The notes under the pieces: generated by a model | Database searches by the model: none | Seen by the model: only the letters and a program-made list of their open reading frames with translations | Told to the model about the DNA's origin: nothing | Origin: Quisquiliibacterium sp036525975 | GTDB taxonomy: Bacteria > Pseudomonadota > Gammaproteobacteria > Burkholderiales > Burkholderiaceae_E | DNA length: 21,026 nucleotides | Direction of reading: 5' to 3' | NCBI GenBank assembly: GCA_036525975.1 | Contig: DATCZK010000107.1 | Coordinates: 1 to 21,026 of the forward strand | Part shown: positions 1 through 7,969 of the stretch, piece by piece | Layout: every line of letters starts with the position of its first letter | Position numbering within the stretch: the stretch's first letter is position 1 | Translations under genes and position numbers: made by a program

Positions 1-393
1 GCGTCGATCCCGGCGGTGTTCCGGCGCTTCCTCGCCGAGGGGCTGCCCGGCTACGTTGCGCACCGGTGGGCGGCGCTGGACGACGCGGTGGGCTGGATTC
101 GCGGCGCCGGGGGCACGGCGGTGCTCGCGCACCCCGGGCGATACCGGGTGAACGACCTCGAGCGCGACGCGCTGATCGGGCAGTTCACCGACGCCGGCGG
201 CGAGGCGATCGAGGTGTTGAGCGGAAGCCACACGCCCGCGCAATACGACGAGTTCGCGCGCGTGGCGCAGCGCCACGGGCTGGCGGCGTCGCGCGGGTCC
301 GACTTCCACGGCCCCGGCGAGGGCCGCGTCGACCTGGGCGAACTCCCGGCGCTGCCGGGCGCGCTCGCGCCGGTGTGGAGCCGGTGGCGCTGA
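1..393 (+). CDS. rnm: PHP-domain 5'-3' exoribonuclease, 3' part (RNase AM / YciV family)
   Basis: This is the C-terminal 130 residues of a gene that begins left of the window; the frame is open from base 1 to TGA at 391-393. It resembles the C-terminal half of the PHP family member YciV/RNase AM, which in E. coli trims 5' ends of rRNA precursors and degrades short oligonucleotides using a metal cluster. Visible metal-ligand motifs typical of PHP proteins are LAHPGRY (about bases 121-144), a GSH triplet near base 225, and GSDFHGP near base 296. The next gene, yciO, starts 6 bases after the stop, the same neighbour pair as in E. coli, which supports the assignment. The N-terminal metal site (HxH motif) lies outside the window, so catalytic integrity cannot be judged. 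The family assignment is by motif memory and context. Confidence 0.85.
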   Translation, partial: ASIPAVFRRFLAEGLPGYVAHRWAALDDAVGWIRGAGGTAVLAHPGRYRVNDLERDALIGQFTDAGGEAIEVLSGSHTPAQYDEFARVAQRHGLAASRGSDFHGPGEGRVDLGELPALPGALAPVWSRWR

Positions 394-399
394 GCGGTC

Positions 400-1032
400 A
401 TGGCGCAACGCTTCAACATCCACCCCGCCAACGCGCAGCCCAGGCTCCTCGCGCAGGCGGCGCGCGTGCTGGCCGAGGGCGGCGTCGTGGCGATGCCCAC
501 CGACGCGAGCTACGTGCTCGCCTGCCACCTCGACGACAAGCAGGCGATCGAGCGGATGCGCGCGGCGCGCCAGCTGGGCGACAAGCACCTGCTCACGCTG
601 ATGTGCCACGACCTCTCGCAACTGTCCACCTACGCGCGGGTGGACAACCGGCACTACCGGTTCCTGCGCGACTGGACCCCGGGCCCCTACACCTTCATCC
701 TTCCGGCCACCAAGGAGGTGCCGCGCCGGCTGTGGCACCCGTCGCGGCGCACGATCGGCATCCGCGTTCCGGCGAGCGCGGTGGCCGCCGGGCTGCTCGA
801 GGCCAACGGCGAGCCGCTCCTTTGCACCAGCCTCCTGCTCCCCGGCGACGCGCTGCCGCTCCACGAGGCCGACGAGATCCTCGAGCGCATCGGCAAGAAA
901 ATCGACGCGGTGATCGACGCCGGCGGGCAGGGCTTCGACTACACGACGGTGGTCGACCTCACCGGCGACGAGCCGGTCGTGCTGCGCGCCGGGCTGGGCA
1001 CGCTGGGGGGCGCGGTCGAGGCCGCGCCCTGA
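400..1032 (+). CDS. yciO: YciO-type Sua5/YrdC/YciO family protein
   Basis: A 210-residue protein, close to the roughly 206 residues usual for YciO. It shares YciO-specific stretches along its whole length, for example IHPANAQPRL near the start, LMCHDLSQLSTY around residues 68-79, YTFILPATKEVPRRL around 97-111 and TTVVDLTGDEPVVLR near the end. The family has the YrdC fold, which in TsaC/Sua5 makes threonylcarbamoyl-AMP for the t6A tRNA modification. YciO itself is a paralogue whose role is less settled, so I do not call this the essential t6A enzyme. The nucleotide-site loop reads PTDASYVLAC, where E. coli YciO has, from memory, PTDSGYALGC; the two glycines appear to be replaced. The ATG lies 6 bases after the rnm stop, so the two are probably cotranscribed and translationally linked. 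Confidence 0.87.
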   Translation: MAQRFNIHPANAQPRLLAQAARVLAEGGVVAMPTDASYVLACHLDDKQAIERMRAARQLGDKHLLTLMCHDLSQLSTYARVDNRHYRFLRDWTPGPYTFILPATKEVPRRLWHPSRRTIGIRVPASAVAAGLLEANGEPLLCTSLLLPGDALPLHEADEILERIGKKIDAVIDAGGQGFDYTTVVDLTGDEPVVLRAGLGTLGGAVEAAP

Positions 1033-1050
1033 GCGCGCCTCGCGGCTTGG

Positions 1051-1056
1051 TAGAAT
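1051..1056 (+). promoter_or_regulatory. Candidate -10 hexamer of trpS
   Basis: TAGAAT matches the sigma-70 -10 consensus at 5 of 6 positions and ends only 7 bases before the trpS ATG at 1064. Initiation at the usual distance would start the mRNA at or next to the start codon. No good -35 hexamer is visible. Confidence 0.5.
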
Positions 1057-1063
1057 CCGCCGA

Positions 1064-2266
1064 ATGTTTCCAGAACGCGTCGTCTCCGGCATGCGCCCCA
1101 CGGGTGCGCTGCACCTTGGCCACTACCACGGCGCGCTGAAGAACTGGGTGCGCCTGCAGGCCGAGTACCCGTGCCTGTTCTTCGTGGCCGACTGGCACGC
1201 GCTCACCACCCACTACGACTCGCCCGAGGTGATCGAGGACAGCATCTGGGAGATGGTGATCGACTGGCTCGCGGCCGGAATCGACCCGCAGCAGTCGGTG
1301 CTGTTCATCCAGTCTCGGGTGCCCGAGCACGCCGAACTGCACCTGCTGCTGTCGATGAGCACGCCGCTGGGCTGGCTCGAGCGCGTGCCCACCTACAAGG
1401 ACCAGCAGGACAAGCTCAGCGACCGCGACCTCTCCACCTACGGCTTCCTCGGCTACCCGCTGCTGCAGGCGGCCGACATCCTGATGTATCGCGCCGCCTG
1501 GGTGCCGGTGGGCGAGGACCAGGTGCCGCACGTGGAGCTCACGCGCGAGGTGGCGCGGCGCTTCAACCACCTGTTCGGGCGCGAGGCGGGGTTCGAGGAC
1601 AAGGCCCGCGAAGCGGTTCGCAAGCTCGGCAGCAAGCGCGCCAAGCTGTACATGGAGCTGCGCACCCGCTTCCAGGAGCAGGGCGACGAACAGGCGCTGC
1701 TGCAGGGGCGCGACCTGCTCGAGCAGGCGCAGAACGTGGGGCACGGCGATCGCGAGCGGCTGTTCGGCTTCCTCGAGGGCAGCCGCAAGATCATCCTCTC
1801 GGAGCCGCACGCGCTGCTCACCGAGGCCTCGCGCATGCCCGGCATCGACGGGCAGAAGATGAGCAAGAGCTACGGCAACGCGATCGCGATGCGCGAGGAG
1901 CCCGCCGTGGTCACCAAGAAGATCCGCACGATGCCCACCGACCCGGCGCGCGTCAGGCGCACCGACCCCGGCGACCCCGAGCGATGCCCGGTTTGGCAGC
2001 TGCACCTCGTGTACTCCGCCGAGGACAAGCGCGCGTGGGTGCAGAAGGGGTGCCGCAGCGCCGGCATCGGCTGCCTGGAGTGCAAGCAGCCGGTGATCGA
2101 CGCGGTGCTGGCCGAGCAGCAGGTGTTCCACGAGCGCGCGCAGCCGTATCTGGACGACCCCTCGCTGCTGCGCAACATCGTGGCCGACGGTTGCGAGCAG
2201 GCGCGCAAGATGGCGCTGGAGACGATGCGCGAGGTGCGCGAGGCGATGGGGCTGGCCTACGACTGA
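1064..2266 (+). CDS. trpS: Tryptophanyl-tRNA synthetase, long form
   Basis: A cytosolic class I aminoacyl-tRNA synthetase that activates tryptophan with ATP and charges tRNA-Trp. The HIGH signature appears as HLGH at residues 17-20 inside GMRPTGALHLGHYHGAL, and KMSKS is intact at 265-269. At 400 residues it is longer than the compact (about 330) bacterial form; the extra length is mostly a charged helical stretch between about residues 170 and 240. A cysteine-containing segment (GCRSAGIGCLECKQP) lies near residues 325-340. Both traits fit the long TrpRS that I associate with Betaproteobacteria. The ATG at 1064 is chosen because it puts the HIGH motif at the expected distance and follows a TAGAAT element; no Shine-Dalgarno sequence is seen. 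Its last 10 bases overlap the convergent c-di-GMP gene. Confidence 0.96.
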   Translation: MFPERVVSGMRPTGALHLGHYHGALKNWVRLQAEYPCLFFVADWHALTTHYDSPEVIEDSIWEMVIDWLAAGIDPQQSVLFIQSRVPEHAELHLLLSMSTPLGWLERVPTYKDQQDKLSDRDLSTYGFLGYPLLQAADILMYRAAWVPVGEDQVPHVELTREVARRFNHLFGREAGFEDKAREAVRKLGSKRAKLYMELRTRFQEQGDEQALLQGRDLLEQAQNVGHGDRERLFGFLEGSRKIILSEPHALLTEASRMPGIDGQKMSKSYGNAIAMREEPAVVTKKIRTMPTDPARVRRTDPGDPERCPVWQLHLVYSAEDKRAWVQKGCRSAGIGCLECKQPVIDAVLAEQQVFHERAQPYLDDPSLLRNIVADGCEQARKMALETMREVREAMGLAYD

Positions 2267-5211
2267 GCGCTTCGCCCCGCGATGCGATCGCCTGACCCGG
2301 CGCGCATGCCGCGCTCGTCGTGCTCGCCCGGCGAGTCGGTCTCGCCGCGCGGGCCGCGCTCGTCGTCCTGCGCTTCGCGCACCAGGTGCATCCGGCGCAC
2401 CTCGGGCAGCGAGTCGAGGAACTCGCGCAGCTGCGCGAGCGGCAGCGGCTCGCAGATCAGCGTGCCCTGCATCTGGTCGCACTCGTAGCTGCGCAGCGCG
2501 CGCAGCTCGGCCGCGGTCTCCACGCCTTCCACCATCGCCTGCACGCCCATGCGCGCGGCGAGCGTGGTCACGGCCTGGATGATCGCGGCGTTGCCGCGGT
2601 CCACCGGCAGGTCTCGCACGAAGGTCTGGTCGATCTTGAGCCCGTCCACCGGCAGGTTCTTCAGGTACGAGAGCGACGCGTAGCCGGTGCCGAAGTTGTC
2701 GATGATCACCTGCACGCCGAGCCGGCGCAGCTCGGCGATTCTGTGCGCGGTGCGCTCGGGGTGCTCGATCAGCGCGCTCTCGGTGAGCTCGAGGCGCAGC
2801 AGGCGGCCGGGAAAGTGCCGCTCGCCGAGCATCGTGTTCAGCGTTTCCAGGAAATCGGCCTCGGCGAGCTGGCGCGGCGAGACGTTCACCGAGACGGTGG
2901 CGTCCTCGTAGCGCTCGAGCCCGAGCGCGACGCGATCGTCGAGCGCACGCCGCAGCACCCACTGGCCCACCTCGCGCGACAGGTTGCTCTGCTCGGCGGC
3001 GAGCAGGAAGCGCTCGGGAAGGAGCATGCCGCGCGTGGGGTGCATCCAGCGCAGCAGCGCCTCGAAGCCCACCACCCGGCGCGCGGCCACGTCCATGATC
3101 GGCTGGTAGTACAGCGCCACGTCGCCGCGCTGCAGCGCGAGCGGCAGCTCCGAGGCGAGCGCGAGCTGCTCCACCCTCTCGTCGGACATGTCGCCGGCGA
3201 AGAAACGCACGTCGTTGCGGCCTTCCGACTTCACGCGGTACATCGCGCTGTCGGCGCACTTGATCAGCAGCGCGGTGTCGGAGCCGTCGTCGGGCGCGAC
3301 CGCGACGCCGATGCTGGCCGAGAGGAAGTGCGCCTGCCCGGCGAGGATGAAGGGCTTCTCGATCGCGGCGAGCACGCGCCGGGCGATGCGCTCGATCTCG
3401 TCGCGCTCGGCCAGGCCGGTGAGCAGCAGGATGAACTCGTCGCCGCCGATCCGCCCGGCCACGTCCTGCGGGCGAATCGAGTCGCGCAGCCGCTGCGCGA
3501 CTTCGATCAGCACCTGGTCGCCCACCGAGTGGCCGAGCGTGTCGTTGATCAGCTTGTAGCGGTCGAGGTCGATGTACAGCACCGCGGCCGACTCGTCGGC
3601 GGCCAGCCGCTGCTCGAGCTGGCGCGAGAGGAACACGCGGTTCGGCAGGCCGGTGAGCGCGTCGTGCAGCGACTGGTGCGTGAGGCGGTGCTCGGCGCTC
3701 TTGCGCTGCAGGTACAGCGAGAGGTTGCGCGACAAGACCTCGGCCACCTGCGGCATGAATCCGTCGTCGACGAACGACGCGGGGCACAGGCACAGCAGCA
3801 CGCTCATCGTGCCGCCCGATTCGTCGAGAATCGGCGCGAGGAACGCGGCGCGCGCGCCGACCCGGTCGGCCTGGTAGCGCTGCGCCAGTTGCGGCTCCTC
3901 GGCCAGGTCGTCGACCCACATCGCGCGGGCATCGCGCCAGGCGCGTGCCTCGGCGCTGTCGGGCGCGAGCGGGATCTCCAGCGGAAGCTGGCTCAACATC
4001 CTGGTGAACGGGGGGAAGCCCCAGCGTTCCTTCACCGCGAACGACCGCCCGCCGGGGTTGAGCGCGAGGTTCGCGCCGCCCATCCAGCCCATCGAGGCGC
4101 ACAGCGCCGTGAGCACCGCGCCGAGCACGCGCTCGGGCTCGTGGTGCTCGCGGATGATCGAGGTGATCTCGCTCTCGAGCTGCAGCAGCAGCCGCTGCTG
4201 CTTCTCGAGCGTGATGTTGCGCCCCACGCCGCGGTAGCCGCTGAAGTGGCCCGCCGCGTCGAAGGTCGCGCGCGCGCTCAGCGACACGAAGTGCACTTCA
4301 CGGTTGGGGTCGATCACCGCGTACTCGAAGTGCTCGAACGGGGCGTGGCGATCCATCAGCGTGCGCTGCGCCCACCAGTCGGGCTGCTCGAAGGCGAACT
4401 GGCTCGCGGGCAGGTCCCAGATCTTGCGGCCCAGCAGCGTGGAGACCCATCGCCCGAGCACGCCCTCGGCGCTGTCCGAGAAGTACGACCACCGGTGCTG
4501 CGCGTCGGTTTCCCAGACCCAGTCCGAACTCATGCGCGTGAGGTCGCGGAACTTCGCTTCGCTGGCGGCGAGCTGCTGCTGCATCGCGCGAATCCCGGTC
4601 ACGTCCTGCGCCACGCCCGCGAGTCGCCGTATCGAGCCGCTGCCGTCGGACTCGGCGCGCGCGATGCTGCGAATCCAGACCGTCTCGCGGCTGGGCCGCA
4701 GGAAGCGGTACTCGAGCCGCGCTTCGCCGCCCTCGCGCAAGGCCCGCCGGTGCGCGTCGATCCAGCGCGCGCGGTCGTCCGGGTGGATCTGCGCGGCGAA
4801 CTCGCGCACCGAGGGCTCCGCTTGCGCGCGATCGATTCCGTAGAGGCGGAACGCCCCCGTGCTCCAGACGAGCTTGTTGCTCGCGCGATCGAACAGCCAG
4901 GTGCCGAAGCCGCCCAGGCTCTCGGCGATTCCGTGCTGCCCCTGCAGTTCCTCGAGCAGGCGGAGCTGGTCGCGCGCGGTCTCGAGGTGCCCCCGCGAGA
5001 GCCGCGCGCGCAGCGCGAGCGCACCGGCCGCCACCGCCCAGGCCAGCGCCGAGAGGAGCACGGCCCTCGAGGCCTCGATCGCCTCGTGGTACGCGGCCGC
5101 GCCGAACGCGAGCGTGGCCGCGATCGCCGCGAGCGCCGGCACCAGTTCGAGCGACAGCGCCCGGCGCGCGCGCGCCTGGAGATCGTTGAGGGTGACGTTG
5201 GCCATCTTCAT
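2257..5211 (-). CDS. Membrane PAS-PAS-GAF-GGDEF-EAL cyclic-di-GMP protein
   Basis: A 984-residue signalling protein. Order: two N-terminal membrane helices (about 22-41 and 49-68) with almost no loop between them, so no periplasmic sensor; PAS (about 97-208); PAS (about 215-336); GAF-like region (about 345-500); GGDEF cyclase (about 510-675) and EAL phosphodiesterase (about 690-935). GGDEF is intact at 589-593, and an RxxD product-inhibition site (RPQD, 580-583) lies the standard five residues upstream. In the EAL domain E717, N776 and K859 are present with an ELTES segment (808-812), but the DDFGTG motif reads DNFGTG (N839), so hydrolase activity is uncertain. The polar C-terminal tail after about 945 looks disordered. 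The gene is monocistronic, divergent from the methyltransferase and convergent with trpS. The input signal cannot be read from the sequence. Confidence 0.94.
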   Translation of the reverse strand: MKMANVTLNDLQARARRALSLELVPALAAIAATLAFGAAAYHEAIEASRAVLLSALAWAVAAGALALRARLSRGHLETARDQLRLLEELQGQHGIAESLGGFGTWLFDRASNKLVWSTGAFRLYGIDRAQAEPSVREFAAQIHPDDRARWIDAHRRALREGGEARLEYRFLRPSRETVWIRSIARAESDGSGSIRRLAGVAQDVTGIRAMQQQLAASEAKFRDLTRMSSDWVWETDAQHRWSYFSDSAEGVLGRWVSTLLGRKIWDLPASQFAFEQPDWWAQRTLMDRHAPFEHFEYAVIDPNREVHFVSLSARATFDAAGHFSGYRGVGRNITLEKQQRLLLQLESEITSIIREHHEPERVLGAVLTALCASMGWMGGANLALNPGGRSFAVKERWGFPPFTRMLSQLPLEIPLAPDSAEARAWRDARAMWVDDLAEEPQLAQRYQADRVGARAAFLAPILDESGGTMSVLLCLCPASFVDDGFMPQVAEVLSRNLSLYLQRKSAEHRLTHQSLHDALTGLPNRVFLSRQLEQRLAADESAAVLYIDLDRYKLINDTLGHSVGDQVLIEVAQRLRDSIRPQDVAGRIGGDEFILLLTGLAERDEIERIARRVLAAIEKPFILAGQAHFLSASIGVAVAPDDGSDTALLIKCADSAMYRVKSEGRNDVRFFAGDMSDERVEQLALASELPLALQRGDVALYYQPIMDVAARRVVGFEALLRWMHPTRGMLLPERFLLAAEQSNLSREVGQWVLRRALDDRVALGLERYEDATVSVNVSPRQLAEADFLETLNTMLGERHFPGRLLRLELTESALIEHPERTAHRIAELRRLGVQVIIDNFGTGYASLSYLKNLPVDGLKIDQTFVRDLPVDRGNAAIIQAVTTLAARMGVQAMVEGVETAAELRALRSYECDQMQGTLICEPLPLAQLREFLDSLPEVRRMHLVREAQDDERGPRGETDSPGEHDERGMRAGSGDRIAGRSAQS

Positions 5212-5250
5212 GCGCTTGCGCGCGCCCGGCCCGGCCCGGCGCGTGCAGGC

Positions 5251-5256
5251 TACACT
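5251..5256 (+). promoter_or_regulatory. Candidate -10 of the methyltransferase gene
   Basis: TACACT (4 of 6 to the -10 consensus) sits 23 bases before the ATG at 5280, within an otherwise GC-only 68-base divergent gap. The same hexamer precedes slyD. There is no clear -35. Confidence 0.4.
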
Positions 5257-5259
5257 CTA
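5254..5259 (-). promoter_or_regulatory. Candidate -10 of the c-di-GMP gene
   Basis: Read on the minus strand this is TAGAGT (4 of 6). It overlaps the opposite-strand TACACT by three bases, so the two divergent genes may have mutually exclusive promoters. Confidence 0.3.
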
Positions 5260-5279
5260 CCCCCCGTGCCCAGCCGTTC

Positions 5280-5861
5280 ATGCGAAATATGTCCACTGCC
5301 GGCGTGAAATCGCACCCGGCCCCGCAGTCGGGGCCCTCGAACTGGGTCGTGCGCTGGGCGCGCCTGCTCGCGAGCGGCGACGCGGTGCTCGACTTCGCCA
5401 GCGGCGCCGGGCGCAACCACGCGCCGCTGCTCGCGCGCGGGGCGCGCGTCACGGCGGTGGACCGCGACCCCCGCGCGCTCGCCGCGCTCGGCGCGGGCGT
5501 GGAGGCGATCGTCGCCGACCTCGAGCACGGCCCGTGGCCGTTCGCGGCGCGCAAGTTCGCGATGGTGGTGTGCTGCAACTACCTCTTTCGCCCGCGCCTG
5601 GACCTGCTGGTGGACCTGGTCGCAAGCGGCGGGGCGCTCGTCTACGAGACCTTTGCGCGCGGCAACGAGGCGTTCGGGCGCCCCGCCAACCCCGACTACC
5701 TGCTGCGTGCGGGCGAGTTGCTCGACGCGGCGCGGCGGGGCGGCCTCGAGGTGCTCGCCTACGAGCACGGTCGGGTCGACGCGCCGGCGCCGGCGGTGAT
5801 CCAGCGCGTCTGCGCGATCCGGGGCCCGCGAGCCCGCGGCGCCTGGCCCGCGGTCGGCTAG
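5280..5861 (+). CDS. Class I SAM-dependent methyltransferase
   Basis: A 193-residue soluble protein with a Rossmann-type methyltransferase core. Motif I is VLDFASGAGRNH (residues 36-47). The acidic residue closing strand 2 is D61 in VTAVDRDP. LEHGPWPF (81-88) and VVCCNYLF (96-103) correspond to the later core strands. A segment with YETFARGNEAFGRP follows and resembles small methyltransferases related to TehB and type-11 enzymes. The substrate is unknown. A second in-frame ATG at 5289 is an alternative start nine bases downstream; neither has a strong ribosome-binding site. The gene precedes dapA by 40 bases, and its TAG stop is embedded in the candidate dapA -10 hexamer. I know of no functional link to lysine synthesis. 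Confidence 0.85.
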   Translation: MRNMSTAGVKSHPAPQSGPSNWVVRWARLLASGDAVLDFASGAGRNHAPLLARGARVTAVDRDPRALAALGAGVEAIVADLEHGPWPFAARKFAMVVCCNYLFRPRLDLLVDLVASGGALVYETFARGNEAFGRPANPDYLLRAGELLDAARRGGLEVLAYEHGRVDAPAPAVIQRVCAIRGPRARGAWPAVG

Positions 5862-5864
5862 AAT
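5859..5864 (+). promoter_or_regulatory. Candidate -10 of dapA
   Basis: TAGAAT (5 of 6). Its first three bases are the stop codon of the upstream methyltransferase. This implies a leader of roughly 30 bases before the dapA ATG at 5902. No -35 is apparent. Confidence 0.45.
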
Positions 5865-5901
5865 CCGTGTTTGGGTTCACAGAGGGCGGGATCCGGCCAA
5901 G

Positions 5902-6780
5902 ATGATCAAGGGAAGCATCGTTGCCATCGTGACGCCGATGCACGACGACGGCAGCATCGACTACGACAGTTATCGGCGGCTCATCGACTGGCACGTGTCG
6001 CAGGGCACTGCGGCGATCGTCGCGGTGGGCACCACCGGCGAGTCGCCCACGGTCGACGTGGACGAGCACGGCGAACTGATCCGCGTCGCGGTCGAGCAGG
6101 CCGGCGGGCGCGTGCCGGTGATCGCCGGCACCGGCGGCAATTCCACGCGCGAGGCGATCGAGCTCACCGATCACGCCAGGAAGGTGGGCGCGTTCGCGTC
6201 GCTGCAGGTCGTGCCCTACTACAACCGCCCGACGCAGGAGGGCCTCTACCGGCACTTCCGCGCGGTGGCCGAGGCGGTGGACCTGCCGGTGATCCTGTAC
6301 AACGTGCCCGGCCGCACGGTGGCCGACCTGGCCAACGACACCACGGTGCGCCTGTCGGAGGTGGACGGCATCGTGGGCCTGAAAGACGCCACCGGCGACA
6401 TCCCGCGCGTCTGCGACCTGCTCGCGCGCCTGCCCGCCGACTTCGCGCTGTACAGCGGCAACGACGACTCCGCGCTGGCGCTGATGGCGATGGGCGGGCA
6501 CGGGGTGATTTCGGTCACGGCCAACGTCGCGCCGGCGGCCATGGCGAAGATGTGCGCCGCCGCGCTCGCCGACGACTGGGCGCGCGCGCGCGAGATCAAC
6601 CGCGGCCTGCTGCCGCTGCACCTGCGCCTGTTCGTCGAGCCCAACCCGATCCCGGTGAAGTGGGCGCTGCACCGGATGCAACGCATCGGCGGCGGCATCC
6701 GGCTGCCGCTCACGCAGCTCTCGGCGCAGAACCAGCCGGCCGTGCTGGCTGCGATGCGCGCTTCAGGAGTTCTCAGTTGA
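5902..6780 (+). CDS. dapA: 4-hydroxy-tetrahydrodipicolinate synthase
   Basis: This enzyme condenses pyruvate with aspartate semialdehyde, the first committed step to diaminopimelate and lysine, in the cytoplasm. It is 292 residues and aligns with E. coli DapA without offset. The Schiff-base lysine is K161 in GLKDATGD, the proton-relay residues are T44, T45 and Y107 (GTTGESP and PYYNRP), Y133 is in ILYNVPGR, and R138 is the substrate arginine. All key catalytic residues are present. The stop codon TGA shares one base with the ATG of bamC (TGATG), so the two are a translationally coupled pair, as with dapA-nlpB/bamC in E. coli. Confidence 0.98.
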   Translation: MIKGSIVAIVTPMHDDGSIDYDSYRRLIDWHVSQGTAAIVAVGTTGESPTVDVDEHGELIRVAVEQAGGRVPVIAGTGGNSTREAIELTDHARKVGAFASLQVVPYYNRPTQEGLYRHFRAVAEAVDLPVILYNVPGRTVADLANDTTVRLSEVDGIVGLKDATGDIPRVCDLLARLPADFALYSGNDDSALALMAMGGHGVISVTANVAPAAMAKMCAAALADDWARAREINRGLLPLHLRLFVEPNPIPVKWALHRMQRIGGGIRLPLTQLSAQNQPAVLAAMRASGVLS

Positions 6781-7946
6781 TGATCGAACCCAACGGTCGC
6801 GGCCTTCGCCGCGTTGCGCTCGCCGTGCTCGCGGCGCTCGCGCTGGCCTCGGCGGGCTGCTCGCTGAACGACTTCATCGCCGAGAAGGGCGCGATCGACT
6901 ACAAGTCGGCGGGCAAGCTCCCGCCGCTCGACGTTCCGCCCGACCTCGTCAACCCCAGGGGCGACGGGCGCTTCAGCGTTCCCGAGAGCGCGCGGCGCGA
7001 CCGCACGTTTTCGGGCTACGAGAGCGCGCGCGCCACGCAGCGCCCGGTGGGCGACGTGAGCGTGCTGCCCGGCGCGCAGGGCGTGCGCCTCGAGCGCGCC
7101 GGCTCGCAGCGCTGGCTGGTGGTGAACCAGTCGCCCGACAAGGTCTGGCCGCTGGTGCGCGAGTTCTGGCAGGAACTGGGCTTCCTCGTGCAGACCGAGC
7201 TGCCCGAGGCCGGCATCATGGAGACCGACTGGGCCGAGAACCGCGCCAAGCTGCCGCAGGACATCATCCGGCGCTCGCTCGGGCGCCTCGTCGACCAGGT
7301 CTACTCCACCGGCGAGCGCGACAAGTTCCGCACGCGGCTGGAGGCGCGCGGCGGCAACACCGAGGTGTTCATCAGCCACCGCGGCATGGTCGAGGTCTAC
7401 ACCTCCACGCTCAAGGACAACACGATCTGGCAGCCGCGCCCCAGCGACTCCGAACTCGAGGCCGAGTTCCTCTCGCGGCTGATGGTCAAGCTCGGCGTCG
7501 ACCAGGAGCGCGCGAAGAGCGCGCTCGCGAGCGCGGGCTCGGCGCCGGCGGCGCCGCAGCTGGTTGCCGCGGCCGGGGGCGGCGAGGCGCTCTCGGTGGC
7601 CGAGCCCTTCGACCGCGCCTGGCGCCGCGTGGGCCTCGCGCTCGACCGCGGCGGCTTCACGGTGGAGGATCGCGACCGTTCGCAGGGCCTTTACTTCGTG
7701 CGCTACATCGACCCCGAGGTCGACGGCGCGAGCAGCGCCAAGCGCGGCTTCCTGTCGCGGCTGTTCTCGTTCGGCGGGTCTTCGAAGAAGGCGCAGACCC
7801 AGCAGTACCGGGTGGTGCTGGCCGAGGCGGGCGACTCCACCACCGTCTCCGTGGCGAACAAGGACGGCAAGGCGCTGCAGAGCACCGACGACCGCGCCAC
7901 CGCCAGGAAGATCCTCTCGCTGCTGCGCGAGCAGCTGGTGCAGTAA
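6780..7946 (+). CDS. bamC: Outer-membrane assembly lipoprotein BamC (NlpB/DapX)
   Basis: A 388-residue lipoprotein of the BAM complex, which inserts beta-barrel proteins into the outer membrane. Residues 1-27 are a signal peptide with basic residues at 8-11, a hydrophobic core and a lipobox ending ASAGC, giving lipidation at C27. A proline-rich unstructured segment (GKLPPLDVPPDL) follows; in E. coli this part binds BamD. Two helix-grip-like domains follow, roughly 105-225 and 265-388, joined by an Ala-rich linker. An open frame continues upstream through dapA, but the ATG at 6780 is chosen because it gives a complete lipoprotein signal and has AGGAG at 6765-6769, ten bases upstream. The position after dapA supports the call. 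Pairwise identity to E. coli BamC is probably low, as is usual for betaproteobacteria. Confidence 0.92.
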   Translation: MIEPNGRGLRRVALAVLAALALASAGCSLNDFIAEKGAIDYKSAGKLPPLDVPPDLVNPRGDGRFSVPESARRDRTFSGYESARATQRPVGDVSVLPGAQGVRLERAGSQRWLVVNQSPDKVWPLVREFWQELGFLVQTELPEAGIMETDWAENRAKLPQDIIRRSLGRLVDQVYSTGERDKFRTRLEARGGNTEVFISHRGMVEVYTSTLKDNTIWQPRPSDSELEAEFLSRLMVKLGVDQERAKSALASAGSAPAAPQLVAAAGGGEALSVAEPFDRAWRRVGLALDRGGFTVEDRDRSQGLYFVRYIDPEVDGASSAKRGFLSRLFSFGGSSKKAQTQQYRVVLAEAGDSTTVSVANKDGKALQSTDDRATARKILSLLREQLVQ

Positions 7947-7969
7947 GGGCCGCGCGCCGCGCCTGCCAC

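Noticed and set aside
2320..5307. A 995-codon open frame on the plus strand opposite the c-di-GMP gene
   Set aside because: It is antisense to a gene with clear GGDEF and EAL motifs and has the Arg/Ala/Leu/His-rich composition typical of shadow frames in GC-rich DNA; no domain is recognisable.
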